DNA from: Rhizobacter sp. Root1238
Lineage (GTDB): Bacteria; Pseudomonadota; Gammaproteobacteria; Burkholderiales; Burkholderiaceae_C
Reading direction: 5' to 3'
DNA: 64,000 nt
NCBI RefSeq assembly: GCF_001425825.1
Contig: NZ_LMDM01000048.1
Span: 286,151-350,150, forward strand
Part shown: positions 26,048-36,173 of the stretch, piece by piece
Position numbering within the stretch: the first letter of the stretch is position 1
How the letters are laid out: each line of letters begins with the position of its first letter
Position numbers and translations under genes: made by a program
The notes under the pieces: generated by a model
Databases searched by the model: none
Told to the model about the DNA's origin: nothing
Seen by the model: the letters and a program-made list of their open reading frames with translations, nothing else

Positions 26048-28837
26048 CTACGCCGCGGCCTGCGCCGGCCCGCCCCGGCCGGCCAGCGTGTACAGCGCCA
26101 CCACCAGCTCGCGCGGCTCGACCGGCTTCACCAGGTGCACCTGGAAGCCGGCCATCAGCGCGCGCACCCGGTCGTCGGGCTGCGCGAGGCCGGTCAGCGC
26201 GATCGCGGGCATGCGCTGCTCCAGCGGCACGCGGCGCTGGTCCTCGAGGTGGCGCACGCTGCGCATCACCGCATAGCCGTCCTCGTCGCCGAGCACGATG
26301 TCGCAGACCATCGCGGCCGGCCACAGGCTGGCCGGGTGGCGCCCCAGCCAGTCGAGCACCGCGCTGCCGCTGTCGAACAGCAGCACGTCGGCGCCCTCCA
26401 CCTCCAGCACCATGCCGAGCGACTCGCGCGCATCGGCGCTGTCGTCGATCACCATCACCCGCAGCCCGGCCAGCGGCTGCGGCGCCAGCGGCACCACCGG
26501 CTGCGTCGGCACCGCATCGGCGACGATCGCGCGCAGCGGCAGCTCGACCCGGTAGCGCATGCCGTTCAGCGCGCCCGGCGGGTCGATCGAGAAGCTGCCG
26601 CCCTGGCGCTCGATGGTCGAGCGCAGCTGCATCGGGTCGAGCGGCGTGTCGGTGCCGTGCGGCAGCGGCAATTCGTCGTTGGCGGCGGCCGGCAGCCCGT
26701 GGCCGACCGCATGGCGGCCGTCGGTCACGCTCAGGCAGGCACTGCCTTCGCGCCGCTCCAGCTTCAGCTCGATGCGCCCGCCGGGCGGCGTCGCCTGCAC
26801 CGCCCACATGCCGAGCTCGCGCAGCACCTGGGCCAGCGTGCTCGGGTCGCCGGTGATGCTGGCGTTGTCGATGTCGATGTCGGTGTAGAGCCGCACCTGG
26901 CGCGCATCGATGGCGGTGCGCAGCCCGTCGATCGCGTTCGCCACCAGCGCCACCAGGTTGACCGGCTGGCGCGCCATCTGCCGTTCGAGCCGTTCGAACT
27001 CCTGCTGCTGGCGCTGCAGGTTCCACAGCTGCGCATACAGCCCGTCGCGCGCCAGCAGCGCGTCGTGGCGGCCGCGCTCGACGATGCGGCCCTTGTCGAG
27101 CACGACGATCTCGTCGGCATTCACGACGGTCGACAGCCGGTGCGCGATGACCAGCGTGGTGCGGCCCTGCGCGATGCGGTCGAGCTCGCCCTGGATCGCC
27201 CGCTCGGCCCGCGTGTCGAGCGCCGACGTCGCCTCGTCGAAGATCATGATCGGCGGGTTCTTCAGGAAGGCGCGCGCGATCGCGATGCGCTGCTTCTCGC
27301 CGCCCGACAGCTTCATGCCGCGCTCGCCGACCACGGTGTCGTACTGCTGCGGCAGCGACAGGATGAACTCGTGCACCTGCGCCGCCTTGGCCGCCTCGAC
27401 CACCTCGGCGATGCCGGCGCCCTGCCGGCCGTAGGCGATGTTGTAGGCAATGGTGTCGTTGAACAGCACGGTGTCCTGCGGCACCACGCCGATCGCCTCG
27501 CGCAGCGACCGGAGCGTCAGCGCGCGCAGGTCCTGGCCGTCGATCGAGATCCGCCCGCCGTTCACCTCGTACAGCCGCAGCAGCAGCCGCGCGAGCGTCG
27601 ACTTGCCGGAGCCGCTGCCGCCGACCACCGCCACCGTGCTGCCGGCCGGCAGCACCAGGTTGACGTCGCTCAGCACCTGGCGGCCGGCCTCGTACGAGAA
27701 GTCGACATGCTCGAAGCTGATCGCCCCGCCGCGCAGCTGCAGCGCGCTGCTGCCGATGCGGTCCTCGATGTCGGGCTTCTCGTCGAGCAGCGCGAACAGC
27801 TTCTCGGTGTTGACCAGCGCATCGCTCGCCTCGCGGAACACGAAGCCGAGCGCGTTCAGCGGCAGGCAGACCTGGATCACGTAGGCGTTCAGCAGCACCA
27901 GGTCGCCGACCGTCATCAGCCCGCGCACCGTCTGCTGGCCGGCCAGCAGCATCACCGCGGCGACGCCGGCGGCGATCACCGCGCTCTGCCCGATGTGCAG
28001 CGCCGACAGCGTGCGCTGGTTGGTGATGGTGCCGGCCACCCACTGCGCGCAGATCGCGGCATAGCGCTCGCGCTCGTAGCCTTCGCGCGCATGGCTCTTG
28101 ACGGTCTCGTAGTTCAGCAGGCTGTCGACCAGCCGGCCGCTGGCGCGCGAATCCATCTCGTTGACGCGGCGCTGGCGCAGCTCGCGCTGCTGCGTCAGCA
28201 GCGTGGTCAGCGCCGCGTAGACGACGAAGGTCGCGACGATGATCAGCGTGAACCACCCGCTGTAGTTGAAGGCCAGCACGCCCAGCACCGCGACGAACTC
28301 GGCCAGCGTCGGCACCACGGTGAACAGCCCGGCGCCGAGCAGGAAGCCGACGCCGCTGGTGCCGCGCTCGACCTCGCGGATCAGCTGCCCGGTGTTGCGC
28401 TGCACATGGAAGCGCGGGCTCAGCGACATCAGGTGCGCGAAGCTGCGCTCGGACACCGCGGTGACGGTGCGCTGCGTGACCGGCGCGAACACCAGGTCGC
28501 GCAGCTCGGTGAACAGCGTGCCGAGGAAGCGCAGCAGCGCATAGCCGAGCAGCAGGAAGACCGGCACCACCAGCACCATCGGCGGGCCGGTGGCCGGCAG
28601 GCCCGCCGACGCGGCGGCCGACGCCGCGGCCGCGGCCACCGGCGTGCTCGCCGGTTCGGCCAGCCCGTCCGGCCGGCTGAACTGGTCGACGATCGCCTTC
28701 AGCACCAGCGGCACCACGACGCCGGCGGCCTTCGCGAGGACCAGCAGCCCGAGCGCCAGCGCCGCGCGGCCGCGGTACTGCCAGGCCGCCGCCCACAGGC
28801 CGGCAAACACGCGGCGCCGGTCGAAGCTGGCCGCCAT
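26048..28837 (-). CDS. ATM1/HMT1-like ABC exporter fused to a degenerate HATPase domain and a receiver domain
   Basis: 929 residues. 1-345: six-helix exporter membrane domain with an Ala-rich external insert at 57-85. 360-600: nucleotide-binding domain with Walker A GGSGSGKST (406-414), LSGGEKQR (510-517), Walker B MIFDEA (531-536) and H-loop His566, all intact; ATM1/HMT1 subgroup by VVPQDTVLFNDTIAYNIAYG. 603-625: Gln/Glu-rich helix. 626-768: looks like a kinase ATPase domain, but the N-box Asn is gone (ELGMWAVQAT) and the G1 box is broken (VTDGRHAVG). 793-915: receiver with IDDS, phosphoacceptor Asp846, Thr882 and Lys904. Normal exporters end near residue 610. It starts 12 bp after rpoN. The frame is continuous and each junction reads cleanly. 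Confidence 0.88.
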   Translation of the reverse strand: MAASFDRRRVFAGLWAAAWQYRGRAALALGLLVLAKAAGVVVPLVLKAIVDQFSRPDGLAEPASTPVAAAAASAAASAGLPATGPPMVLVVPVFLLLGYALLRFLGTLFTELRDLVFAPVTQRTVTAVSERSFAHLMSLSPRFHVQRNTGQLIREVERGTSGVGFLLGAGLFTVVPTLAEFVAVLGVLAFNYSGWFTLIIVATFVVYAALTTLLTQQRELRQRRVNEMDSRASGRLVDSLLNYETVKSHAREGYERERYAAICAQWVAGTITNQRTLSALHIGQSAVIAAGVAAVMLLAGQQTVRGLMTVGDLVLLNAYVIQVCLPLNALGFVFREASDALVNTEKLFALLDEKPDIEDRIGSSALQLRGGAISFEHVDFSYEAGRQVLSDVNLVLPAGSTVAVVGGSGSGKSTLARLLLRLYEVNGGRISIDGQDLRALTLRSLREAIGVVPQDTVLFNDTIAYNIAYGRQGAGIAEVVEAAKAAQVHEFILSLPQQYDTVVGERGMKLSGGEKQRIAIARAFLKNPPIMIFDEATSALDTRAERAIQGELDRIAQGRTTLVIAHRLSTVVNADEIVVLDKGRIVERGRHDALLARDGLYAQLWNLQRQQQEFERLERQMARQPVNLVALVANAIDGLRTAIDARQVRLYTDIDIDNASITGDPSTLAQVLRELGMWAVQATPPGGRIELKLERREGSACLSVTDGRHAVGHGLPAAANDELPLPHGTDTPLDPMQLRSTIERQGGSFSIDPPGALNGMRYRVELPLRAIVADAVPTQPVVPLAPQPLAGLRVMVIDDSADARESLGMVLEVEGADVLLFDSGSAVLDWLGRHPASLWPAAMVCDIVLGDEDGYAVMRSVRHLEDQRRVPLEQRMPAIALTGLAQPDDRVRALMAGFQVHLVKPVEPRELVVALYTLAGRGGPAQAAA

Positions 28838-28849
28838 CGCCGCGGCCGC

Positions 28850-30379
28850 TCAGGCGGCCGCGCCGTCGCGCGCCGCCTCCATCTCGTCGGCGCGCCGCCG
28901 CCCGACCGAGTCGACCCGCAGCTGGTGCCGGTACTTCGTGACGGTGCGCCGCGCGACCACCAGCCCCTGCCGCGCGAGCCGCCGGGTGATCTCGGCATCC
29001 GACAGCCGCTGCCCCGCTTCCTCGTGCTCCAGCATCTCCTTGATCAGCCCGCGCACCGCCGTGCCGGAGTAGGCCTGCCCGCCGTCGCCGGCCGTCATCG
29101 CACGCGAGAAGAAGTACTTCAGCTCGAACACGCCGCTCGGCGTCGCCATGTACTTGTTGCTCGTCACCCGCGACACGGTCGACTCGTGCACCCCGACCTC
29201 GTCGGCGATCTCGCGCAGCCCGAGCGGCTTCATCGCGGCCGGGCCGTAGTCGAAGAACAGGTGCTGGCGCTTCACGATCGCCTGCGCGACGCCGAGGATG
29301 GTCGCGAAGCGCTGCTCGACGTTGCGCAGCGTCCAGCGCGCCTCGCGCAGCTGCTCGGCCATCTGCGGGTGCGATTCGTCGCGCTGGCGCGAGAACAGCT
29401 CGGCATACACCCGGTGCAGCCGCACGCGCGGCACCACCGCGGGATTCAGCAGCACCAGCCAGCGCGACTGGCCGCGCCGCACGATGACGTCCGGCGTCAC
29501 GTAGCGGATGTCGGCATGGCCGAGCCGCCAGCCGGGCCGCGGATCGAGCCGGCGGATCGCGGCACAGGTGTCGGCCACCAGCGGCAGCGGCCGGTCGAGG
29601 AGGCGCGCGAGCGACACCACGTCCTTGCCGGCCAGCGCGTCGAGCCGCTCGCTGATGATGAGCCGCGCCAGCGCGCGCTGCTGCGGGCAGGCAATGCCGT
29701 CGAGCTGCAGCGACAGGCACTCGACCACGTTGCGCGCACCGACGCCGGCCGGTTCGAGCGACTGCACGCGGCGCAGCGCGATCTGCAGCTCGTCCGGCGA
29801 GGCCGGCGGGTCGAGCGCGGTCACCGCGACCAGTTCGTCCAGGTCGTCGAGCCGCAGGTAGCCGTCGTCGTCGAGCGAATCGACGATGGCCTTGGCCAGC
29901 ACCAGGTCGCGCGGCGGCAGCGGCAGCACGTTCAACTGGCCGTGCAGCACATCGGCCAGCGAGGTCGGCGCGGCGACGCGGTTCATCGGCGACGATTCAC
30001 CATCCTCGGGACGTGGGGAATCGCCGCTGGCGCCGGCGCTGCCCGACAGGTGCCAGTCGTCGTGCTCCTCGGCCGCATCCGGCCCGCCGACGGCGGGCAG
30101 GCCGCCGTCCGGATCGATGCCTTCCGCGGCATCGCGGTCGCCCGCCGCGAGCACGTCGCCGACGGCCGGCGACGGCAACGCCGCCGACAGCGGCACCTCA
30201 TCCGACAAGGCCGGGCCATCGTCCTCGGCCGTTTCGAGGAAGGGGTTGCTGTCGAGCGCCTGGCGCACTTCCTGCGCAAACTCCATCGACGACAGCTGCA
30301 GCAGGCGCACCGCTTGCTGGAGACGGGGTGAAAGAGCTTGATGCTGCCGCTGGTCGGCACGCAATATCAACGCAGACAT
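28850..30379 (-). CDS. rpoN: RNA polymerase sigma-54 factor
   Basis: 509 residues with all RpoN regions: the Gln-rich activator-binding start (LILRADQRQHQALSPRLQQA, then VRLLQLSSMEF), an acidic region II (about 50-130), the core-binding domain (LEPAGVGARNVVECLSLQL), the HTH (LREIADEVGVHESTVSRVTS) and the RpoN box ARRTVTKYR at about 476-484, which reads the -24 element. It is slightly longer than usual from the tail after the box. Neighbours are not the usual lptB, hpf and ptsN, so it may be a second copy. GGAGG precedes ATG 30379. Confidence 0.93.
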   Translation of the reverse strand: MSALILRADQRQHQALSPRLQQAVRLLQLSSMEFAQEVRQALDSNPFLETAEDDGPALSDEVPLSAALPSPAVGDVLAAGDRDAAEGIDPDGGLPAVGGPDAAEEHDDWHLSGSAGASGDSPRPEDGESSPMNRVAAPTSLADVLHGQLNVLPLPPRDLVLAKAIVDSLDDDGYLRLDDLDELVAVTALDPPASPDELQIALRRVQSLEPAGVGARNVVECLSLQLDGIACPQQRALARLIISERLDALAGKDVVSLARLLDRPLPLVADTCAAIRRLDPRPGWRLGHADIRYVTPDVIVRRGQSRWLVLLNPAVVPRVRLHRVYAELFSRQRDESHPQMAEQLREARWTLRNVEQRFATILGVAQAIVKRQHLFFDYGPAAMKPLGLREIADEVGVHESTVSRVTSNKYMATPSGVFELKYFFSRAMTAGDGGQAYSGTAVRGLIKEMLEHEEAGQRLSDAEITRRLARQGLVVARRTVTKYRHQLRVDSVGRRRADEMEAARDGAAA

Positions 30380-30424
30380 GGGACGCAGCCTCCGGTCTCG
30401 TGTGAGTTTCAGATGCACTGAAAA

Positions 30425-30440
30425 GGCAAGGCCCATGCCG
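30425..30440 (-). promoter_or_regulatory. Candidate sigma-54 promoter proximal to rpoN
   Basis: Minus-strand CGGCATGGGCCTTGCC: GG-N10-GC, GGCATG and full TTGC. The predicted start near 30413 leaves a leader of about 34 bases before ATG 30379, suggesting that RpoN transcribes its own gene. Confidence 0.5.
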
Positions 30441-30553
30441 CCCACCGGAATCGAGACTGTTTTTGTTGCGCTGCCTGCGGGGAAGGCGGCTTCGGCCGTC
30501 GCCGCCGCCGCCGCGACACCCGCACGCCGGTTTCCGCTTCCAGCACTTTTTGC

Positions 30554-30569
30554 TGCAATCGGCGTGCCG
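30554..30569 (-). promoter_or_regulatory. Second candidate sigma-54 promoter upstream of rpoN
   Basis: Minus-strand CGGCACGCCGATTGCA differs from TGGCACGN4TTGCA only at the first base, the best match in the window. It lies about 175 bp before rpoN, just ahead of the divergent hybrid-kinase start at 30590, so the leader would be long. It could also act as a binding site that affects the kinase gene. Confidence 0.55.
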
Positions 30570-30589
30570 CAACCGGACGGGCCGCCGCG

Positions 30590-33574
30590 ATGACGCTGCT
30601 GCCCGTGCCGGCCCTGCGCCGCCGCCTCGACACGCTGCGGCTGTCGCTGCGCAGCATGCTGCTGCTGGTGCTGCTGCTGGCGGCGGTGCCGATCGCCGCG
30701 CTGATGTCGTGGCAGATCCTCGACGAGCTGCGCAGCGACGAGGCGCGGCGGCAGGCGCGGCTCGCGGCGGCGTCGACCGCGCTGTCGAAGGCGGTCGAGC
30801 GCGAACTCGAATCGTCGATCGACGCGCTGAACATCCTCGCGCTGTCCGACAGCCTGCGCAACCGCGACCTGGTCGCCTTCGAGCGCGGGCTGGCCGCGGC
30901 CGGCCAGCTGCGCGCCGCGTGGCAAGGCGCCTTCATCGCCGACGCCGACGGCACGCTGCGGCTGGACACCGCGTCGCCCGGCCGGCACGGGCGGCTGCGC
31001 ATTCCGGACCTGCAGCGCGTCGGCCCCGGGCTCGGCGCGGTCGTCTCCGACCTCGTCACCGATCCGGTCAGCCGGCAGTACGCCACCGCGGTGATGGTGC
31101 CGCTGCCGGCGATGCGGCCGGACCCGTCGGCGCACGATGCACCGCGCCAGGTGCTCGGCGTCTGGATCCCGGTGCGCACCTGGCAGTCGCTGCTCGTGCA
31201 TGCGGTGCCGCTGGACGCCGGCATCAGCACGCTGTGCGACGGCCAGGGCCGGGCCATCGCCCGCAGCGAGGCGCCGGAGCGCTTCGTCGCCCGCCCGATG
31301 TGCCGCGGCGACATCGAGCCCGAGGTCGTGCGGCTGCCGCAGCAGGAGATCGGCGAGGCCTACGTCGCGCAGCGGCAGGTCGCCGGCAGCGGCTGGCGCG
31401 TGATGGTGTCGAACGCAGCGATCCCGTTGGAGCAGGCGCAGCGTGCCGCGGTCGGCACCGCGCTCGCGACGGTCGCGGCCTGCCTGCTGCTCGGCTGGTC
31501 GATCGCGCTGCTGATGGCGCGGCGCATCACGCGCCCGCTGCAGCGGCTGGCCGCCGGGCTCGACGTCGACCCGGCGCCCGGCCCGCAGGTGCGCGAGATC
31601 GAGGCGCTCGGCCGGGCGATGCGCGAGGCGCGCGAGCGCGACGACGCCGCGCGCGCCGAGCTGGAGCGGCGCGCCGAGGAGTTCGAGACGCTGTTCACCT
31701 GCACGCCGGTCGGGCTGGCGTTCGCGCACGATGTCGACTGCCGGCTCGTCACGCACAACGCCGCGATGGACCGGCTGTTCGGCCCGGCCCCGCGGGCCGG
31801 GCAGTCCGACGACAACGGCTGGCAGATGCTGCGCGACGGCCAGCCGCTGGCGCGCTGCGACTGGCCGCTGTGCGTCGCGGCGCGCACCGGCGAGCCGGTC
31901 GAGACGGCCGAGCTGGAGGTGCAGCTGCGCGACCGGCCGCGCCAGCGCGTGATCGCGAGTGCGATGCCGCTACGCGACGACGACGGCCGCCCGCGCGGTG
32001 CGATCGGCGCGCTGGTCGACATCAGCGAACAGGTGCGCACCGAGCACGAGCTGCTTCAGGCCAACGGGCGCCTGCGCGAGAGCCAGCGGCTGGTGGTGCT
32101 GGCGCAGGAGGTCGGCGAGATCGGCTTCTTCGAGTACCACGTGGCGCAGGACCTGCTGACCTGGACGCCCGGCCAGGCCCGGCTGCTCGGCCGCGACGGC
32201 ACGGTGTCCGCCAGCGCGCTGGCCGAGATGCTGGCCCTGGTGCACGACGACGACCGGCACGGGATGGAGCTGCTGCTGCTGCGGGCCTTCGCGGCACGCC
32301 GCGCGAGCGAGAACCTGGAATACCGCGTCACGCTGCCGGACGGCCGCGAGCGCTGGATCTCGACCCGCGTCGCGATCAGCTACGCCGACGACGGCCGCGC
32401 CTGCCACCTGCTGGGCGTCAGCATCGACGTCAGCGACCGGCGCCGCGTCGAGCAGGCCAACGTCGCGCTGATGGCGCACGAGCAGCAGGCGCGCGAGAAG
32501 GCCGAGGCGGTCAGCCGGGCGAAGGACGAGCTGCTCGCGATGCTGGGCCACGAACTGCGCAACCCGCTCGGCGCGATCTCGTCGGCGGCCGAAGTGCTGG
32601 CCGGCCGGCCGGCGCCGGCGCTGGTCGCGAGCGCCTGCGAGATCATCGGGCGCCAGACCCGCCACCTGACGCGGCTGATGGCCGAGATGCTGGACACCAC
32701 CCGGCTGATGTCCGGCCAGATGACGCTGGTGCGGCAGGTCTGCGAGCTGGCGCCGCTGGTGCAATCGGCGCTGGCGCCGCTGCAGGCCGCTGCGGCCGCC
32801 AGCGGCCACCGGTTCGAACTGGCGCTGGACGACGCCTGGGCCGAGGTCGACCCGGTGCGCATCGAGCAGGTGGTCTCGCAACTGGTCGCCAACGCGCTGA
32901 CCTACACGCCGCGCGGCACCACGGTGCGGATCGGGCTGGCGAGCGACAGCGGCGAGGCGGTGCTGCGGGTCTGCGACAACGGCCCCGGCATCGCGCCCGA
33001 ACTGCTGCCGCGCATCTTCGACCTGTTCGCGCAGGGCGAGCGCCGCAGCGACCGGCGCGACGGCGGGCTCGGCCTCGGGCTGACGGTGGCCAAGCGCCTG
33101 GTCGAGCTGCATGGCGGCACGATCGGCGTCGACACCGGCGCCGACGGCAGCTGCTTCGAGGTGCGGCTGCGCGGCGTGCCGGCGCCGCCCTCCGGCGCAC
33201 CCGCGTGGCGCCCGCCGGTCGCTGCGCGCCGCGTGCTGGTGATCGAGGACAACCCCGACGCGCTGGCCGCGCTCAGCAACCTGCTGAGCGTCGACGGCCA
33301 CGAGGTGCTGTCGGAAAGCGACGGCGGCGCCGGGCTGGCCGCGCTGCTGGCCCAGCGGCCCGACCTCGTCATCGTCGACATCGGCCTGCCGACGCTCGAC
33401 GGCCTGCAGATCGCCCGCCATGCGCGGGCGAGGGGCTACCCGGGCCGCATGGTCGCGCTGACCGGCTATGGTCGCGAGGACGACGTGCGGCGCTCGCTGA
33501 AGGCGGGCTTCGACGCCCACCTCGTGAAGCCGGTGCATGGCGAGCAGCTGCGCCGGCAGCTGAGCGAAACCTGA
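30590..33574 (+). CDS. Hybrid sensor histidine kinase with periplasmic sensor, HAMP, two PAS domains and receiver
   Basis: 994 residues. A membrane helix at about 20-40, a periplasmic Cache-like sensor to about 285, a second helix (ALATVAACLLLGWSIALLM) and HAMP; PAS-like domains at about 365-490 and 505-625; HisKA with LGHELRNPLGAI; ATPase domain with VANALTYTPRG, DNGPGIAP and GLGLGLTVAK; receiver at about 880-990 with phosphoacceptor in VIVDIGLPTLDG and Lys in HLVKPVHG. All catalytic residues are present. The sigma-54 activator follows 28 bp later, the likely output partner. Divergent from rpoN. Confidence 0.92.
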   Translation: MTLLPVPALRRRLDTLRLSLRSMLLLVLLLAAVPIAALMSWQILDELRSDEARRQARLAAASTALSKAVERELESSIDALNILALSDSLRNRDLVAFERGLAAAGQLRAAWQGAFIADADGTLRLDTASPGRHGRLRIPDLQRVGPGLGAVVSDLVTDPVSRQYATAVMVPLPAMRPDPSAHDAPRQVLGVWIPVRTWQSLLVHAVPLDAGISTLCDGQGRAIARSEAPERFVARPMCRGDIEPEVVRLPQQEIGEAYVAQRQVAGSGWRVMVSNAAIPLEQAQRAAVGTALATVAACLLLGWSIALLMARRITRPLQRLAAGLDVDPAPGPQVREIEALGRAMREARERDDAARAELERRAEEFETLFTCTPVGLAFAHDVDCRLVTHNAAMDRLFGPAPRAGQSDDNGWQMLRDGQPLARCDWPLCVAARTGEPVETAELEVQLRDRPRQRVIASAMPLRDDDGRPRGAIGALVDISEQVRTEHELLQANGRLRESQRLVVLAQEVGEIGFFEYHVAQDLLTWTPGQARLLGRDGTVSASALAEMLALVHDDDRHGMELLLLRAFAARRASENLEYRVTLPDGRERWISTRVAISYADDGRACHLLGVSIDVSDRRRVEQANVALMAHEQQAREKAEAVSRAKDELLAMLGHELRNPLGAISSAAEVLAGRPAPALVASACEIIGRQTRHLTRLMAEMLDTTRLMSGQMTLVRQVCELAPLVQSALAPLQAAAAASGHRFELALDDAWAEVDPVRIEQVVSQLVANALTYTPRGTTVRIGLASDSGEAVLRVCDNGPGIAPELLPRIFDLFAQGERRSDRRDGGLGLGLTVAKRLVELHGGTIGVDTGADGSCFEVRLRGVPAPPSGAPAWRPPVAARRVLVIEDNPDALAALSNLLSVDGHEVLSESDGGAGLAALLAQRPDLVIVDIGLPTLDGLQIARHARARGYPGRMVALTGYGREDDVRRSLKAGFDAHLVKPVHGEQLRRQLSET

Positions 33575-33602
33575 CGCGAAACTCCAGAAAGGGACGCAAC
33601 GA

Positions 33603-34970
<1,368 letters not shown>

Positions 34971-34982
34971 GGCCGGCGCCGC

Positions 34983-36050
34983 TCATTCCGGCGGCGGCGG
35001 GGGCGCCGGGGGCGGCCGCGCCGGCTGCTGCAGCAGCTTGCGCAGCGTGGCGGCCTGGCGTTGGGCGCTCAACGCAGCGCTGGCCAGCCGCGCGCTCTCG
35101 GCCGGGTCGCTTCCGCGTTGTTCGTTCGCGCCCTGCGCGAGCAGCGCCTCCTTCTCCTGCAATGCACGCAGCGCCGCCCACAGGGCTTCGTCGACGCTTT
35201 CCGACAAGGCCAGCTGCAGGCTGCGTTCGGTGAACGCGTGGCCGGTGTGGCAGCGCAGGCGCCGCGGCACGACGTCGCGCAGCTCCCACAGCCCGCCATG
35301 GCACTCCGGGCAGGTGAACATCGACGGCTGCCCGACCGCCCGCAGGTGCTCGGTGAAATTGCCGGTGCCCAGCATGAGCGCCTGCTCATGCACGAGGCGT
35401 TGCTGGGTGGGCGACATCGCGGCGTACTCCTTCGTCCTGCCGTGGTTCGTGCCATTCCCGGTCAACGCAGCGGCAACATTGACCGGCGCGCCGGCCAGCG
35501 CCGTCAGCAGCGGCGCCATCGCCGCCAGCGGCACGCAGTGGTCCACCGGCACATGGCGCAGCGCGCTGGCCGGCATGCCGGGTTCGACCGCATCGGCCGG
35601 GTCCTGCACGACGGCGGTGCCGCCCATCGCCTTGATGGCCTGCAGCCCGGCCGTGCCGTCGTCCAGCGTGCCGGTCAGCACCACGCCGATCGCCGCCGGG
35701 CCGAATTCGAGGGCCGCCGACCTGAACAGCGGGTCGATCGCCGGCCGCGTGTGGTTCTCCTTCGCACTGCGGGTCAACTCGATGCGTCCGCCGACCAGCA
35801 CCATGTGCTCGTCCGACGGCGCCACCCGGACCGTGCCGGCCCGCGGCGCCTCGCCGTGCCGGCCGAAGGCCACGTCGAGCGGGCAGCGCAGCGACAGCAG
35901 CTCCGCCAGGGTGCTGCGGTGCACGCCGATGTGCAGCACCACCAGCACCGCGGCCGGAAAGTCCTTCGGCAGCCCGGCGGTCAGTTCGGTCAGCGCGGCG
36001 ACCCCACCCGCCGAAGCGCCGATCAACACGATGCGGGAGGGTGGCGTCAT
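34983..36050 (-). CDS. CheB-type protein-glutamate methylesterase without receiver domain
   Basis: 355 residues. The CheB catalytic triad is visible: Ser in LIGASAGGVAAL, His in VVLHIGVHRS, Asp in LTGTLDDGTAG. No N-terminal receiver is present. After the esterase, a CPECHGGLW...RCHTGHAF segment with Cys/His pairs resembles a small zinc ribbon, then a helix and a Pro-rich tail. ATG 36050 starts three residues before the conserved strand; GTG 36098 is possible but only adds a basic leader. It faces the giant CheB/CheR kinase, and both probably serve a non-classical chemosensory pathway. Confidence 0.85.
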   Translation of the reverse strand: MTPPSRIVLIGASAGGVAALTELTAGLPKDFPAAVLVVLHIGVHRSTLAELLSLRCPLDVAFGRHGEAPRAGTVRVAPSDEHMVLVGGRIELTRSAKENHTRPAIDPLFRSAALEFGPAAIGVVLTGTLDDGTAGLQAIKAMGGTAVVQDPADAVEPGMPASALRHVPVDHCVPLAAMAPLLTALAGAPVNVAAALTGNGTNHGRTKEYAAMSPTQQRLVHEQALMLGTGNFTEHLRAVGQPSMFTCPECHGGLWELRDVVPRRLRCHTGHAFTERSLQLALSESVDEALWAALRALQEKEALLAQGANEQRGSDPAESARLASAALSAQRQAATLRKLLQQPARPPPAPPPPPE

Positions 36051-36173
36051 GCCGGAGCCGGGGCAAACGGCGCTCCTCCTCTTTTTGCGGGTCGCCACCG
36101 GTCGTTTTGACGTCCGGCTGACGTAGCATCATCGATTCGCGTCGAGTCGCGGATGCAGCACAAGGGACATCAC

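Noticed and set aside
23424..29720. A minus-strand frame open for about 2,100 codons across carbamoyltransferase, SDR, ABC fusion and part of rpoN
   Set aside because: Only the carbamoyltransferase part (from ATG 25205) is coding in this frame; the rest is an Arg/Ala/Gly-rich shadow of genes read in other frames.
25208..30331. Plus-strand open frame of about 1,700 codons
   Set aside because: It is antisense to rpoN, the ABC fusion and SDR, has His/Gln/Arg-rich composition, and no domain; a usual effect of very high GC content.
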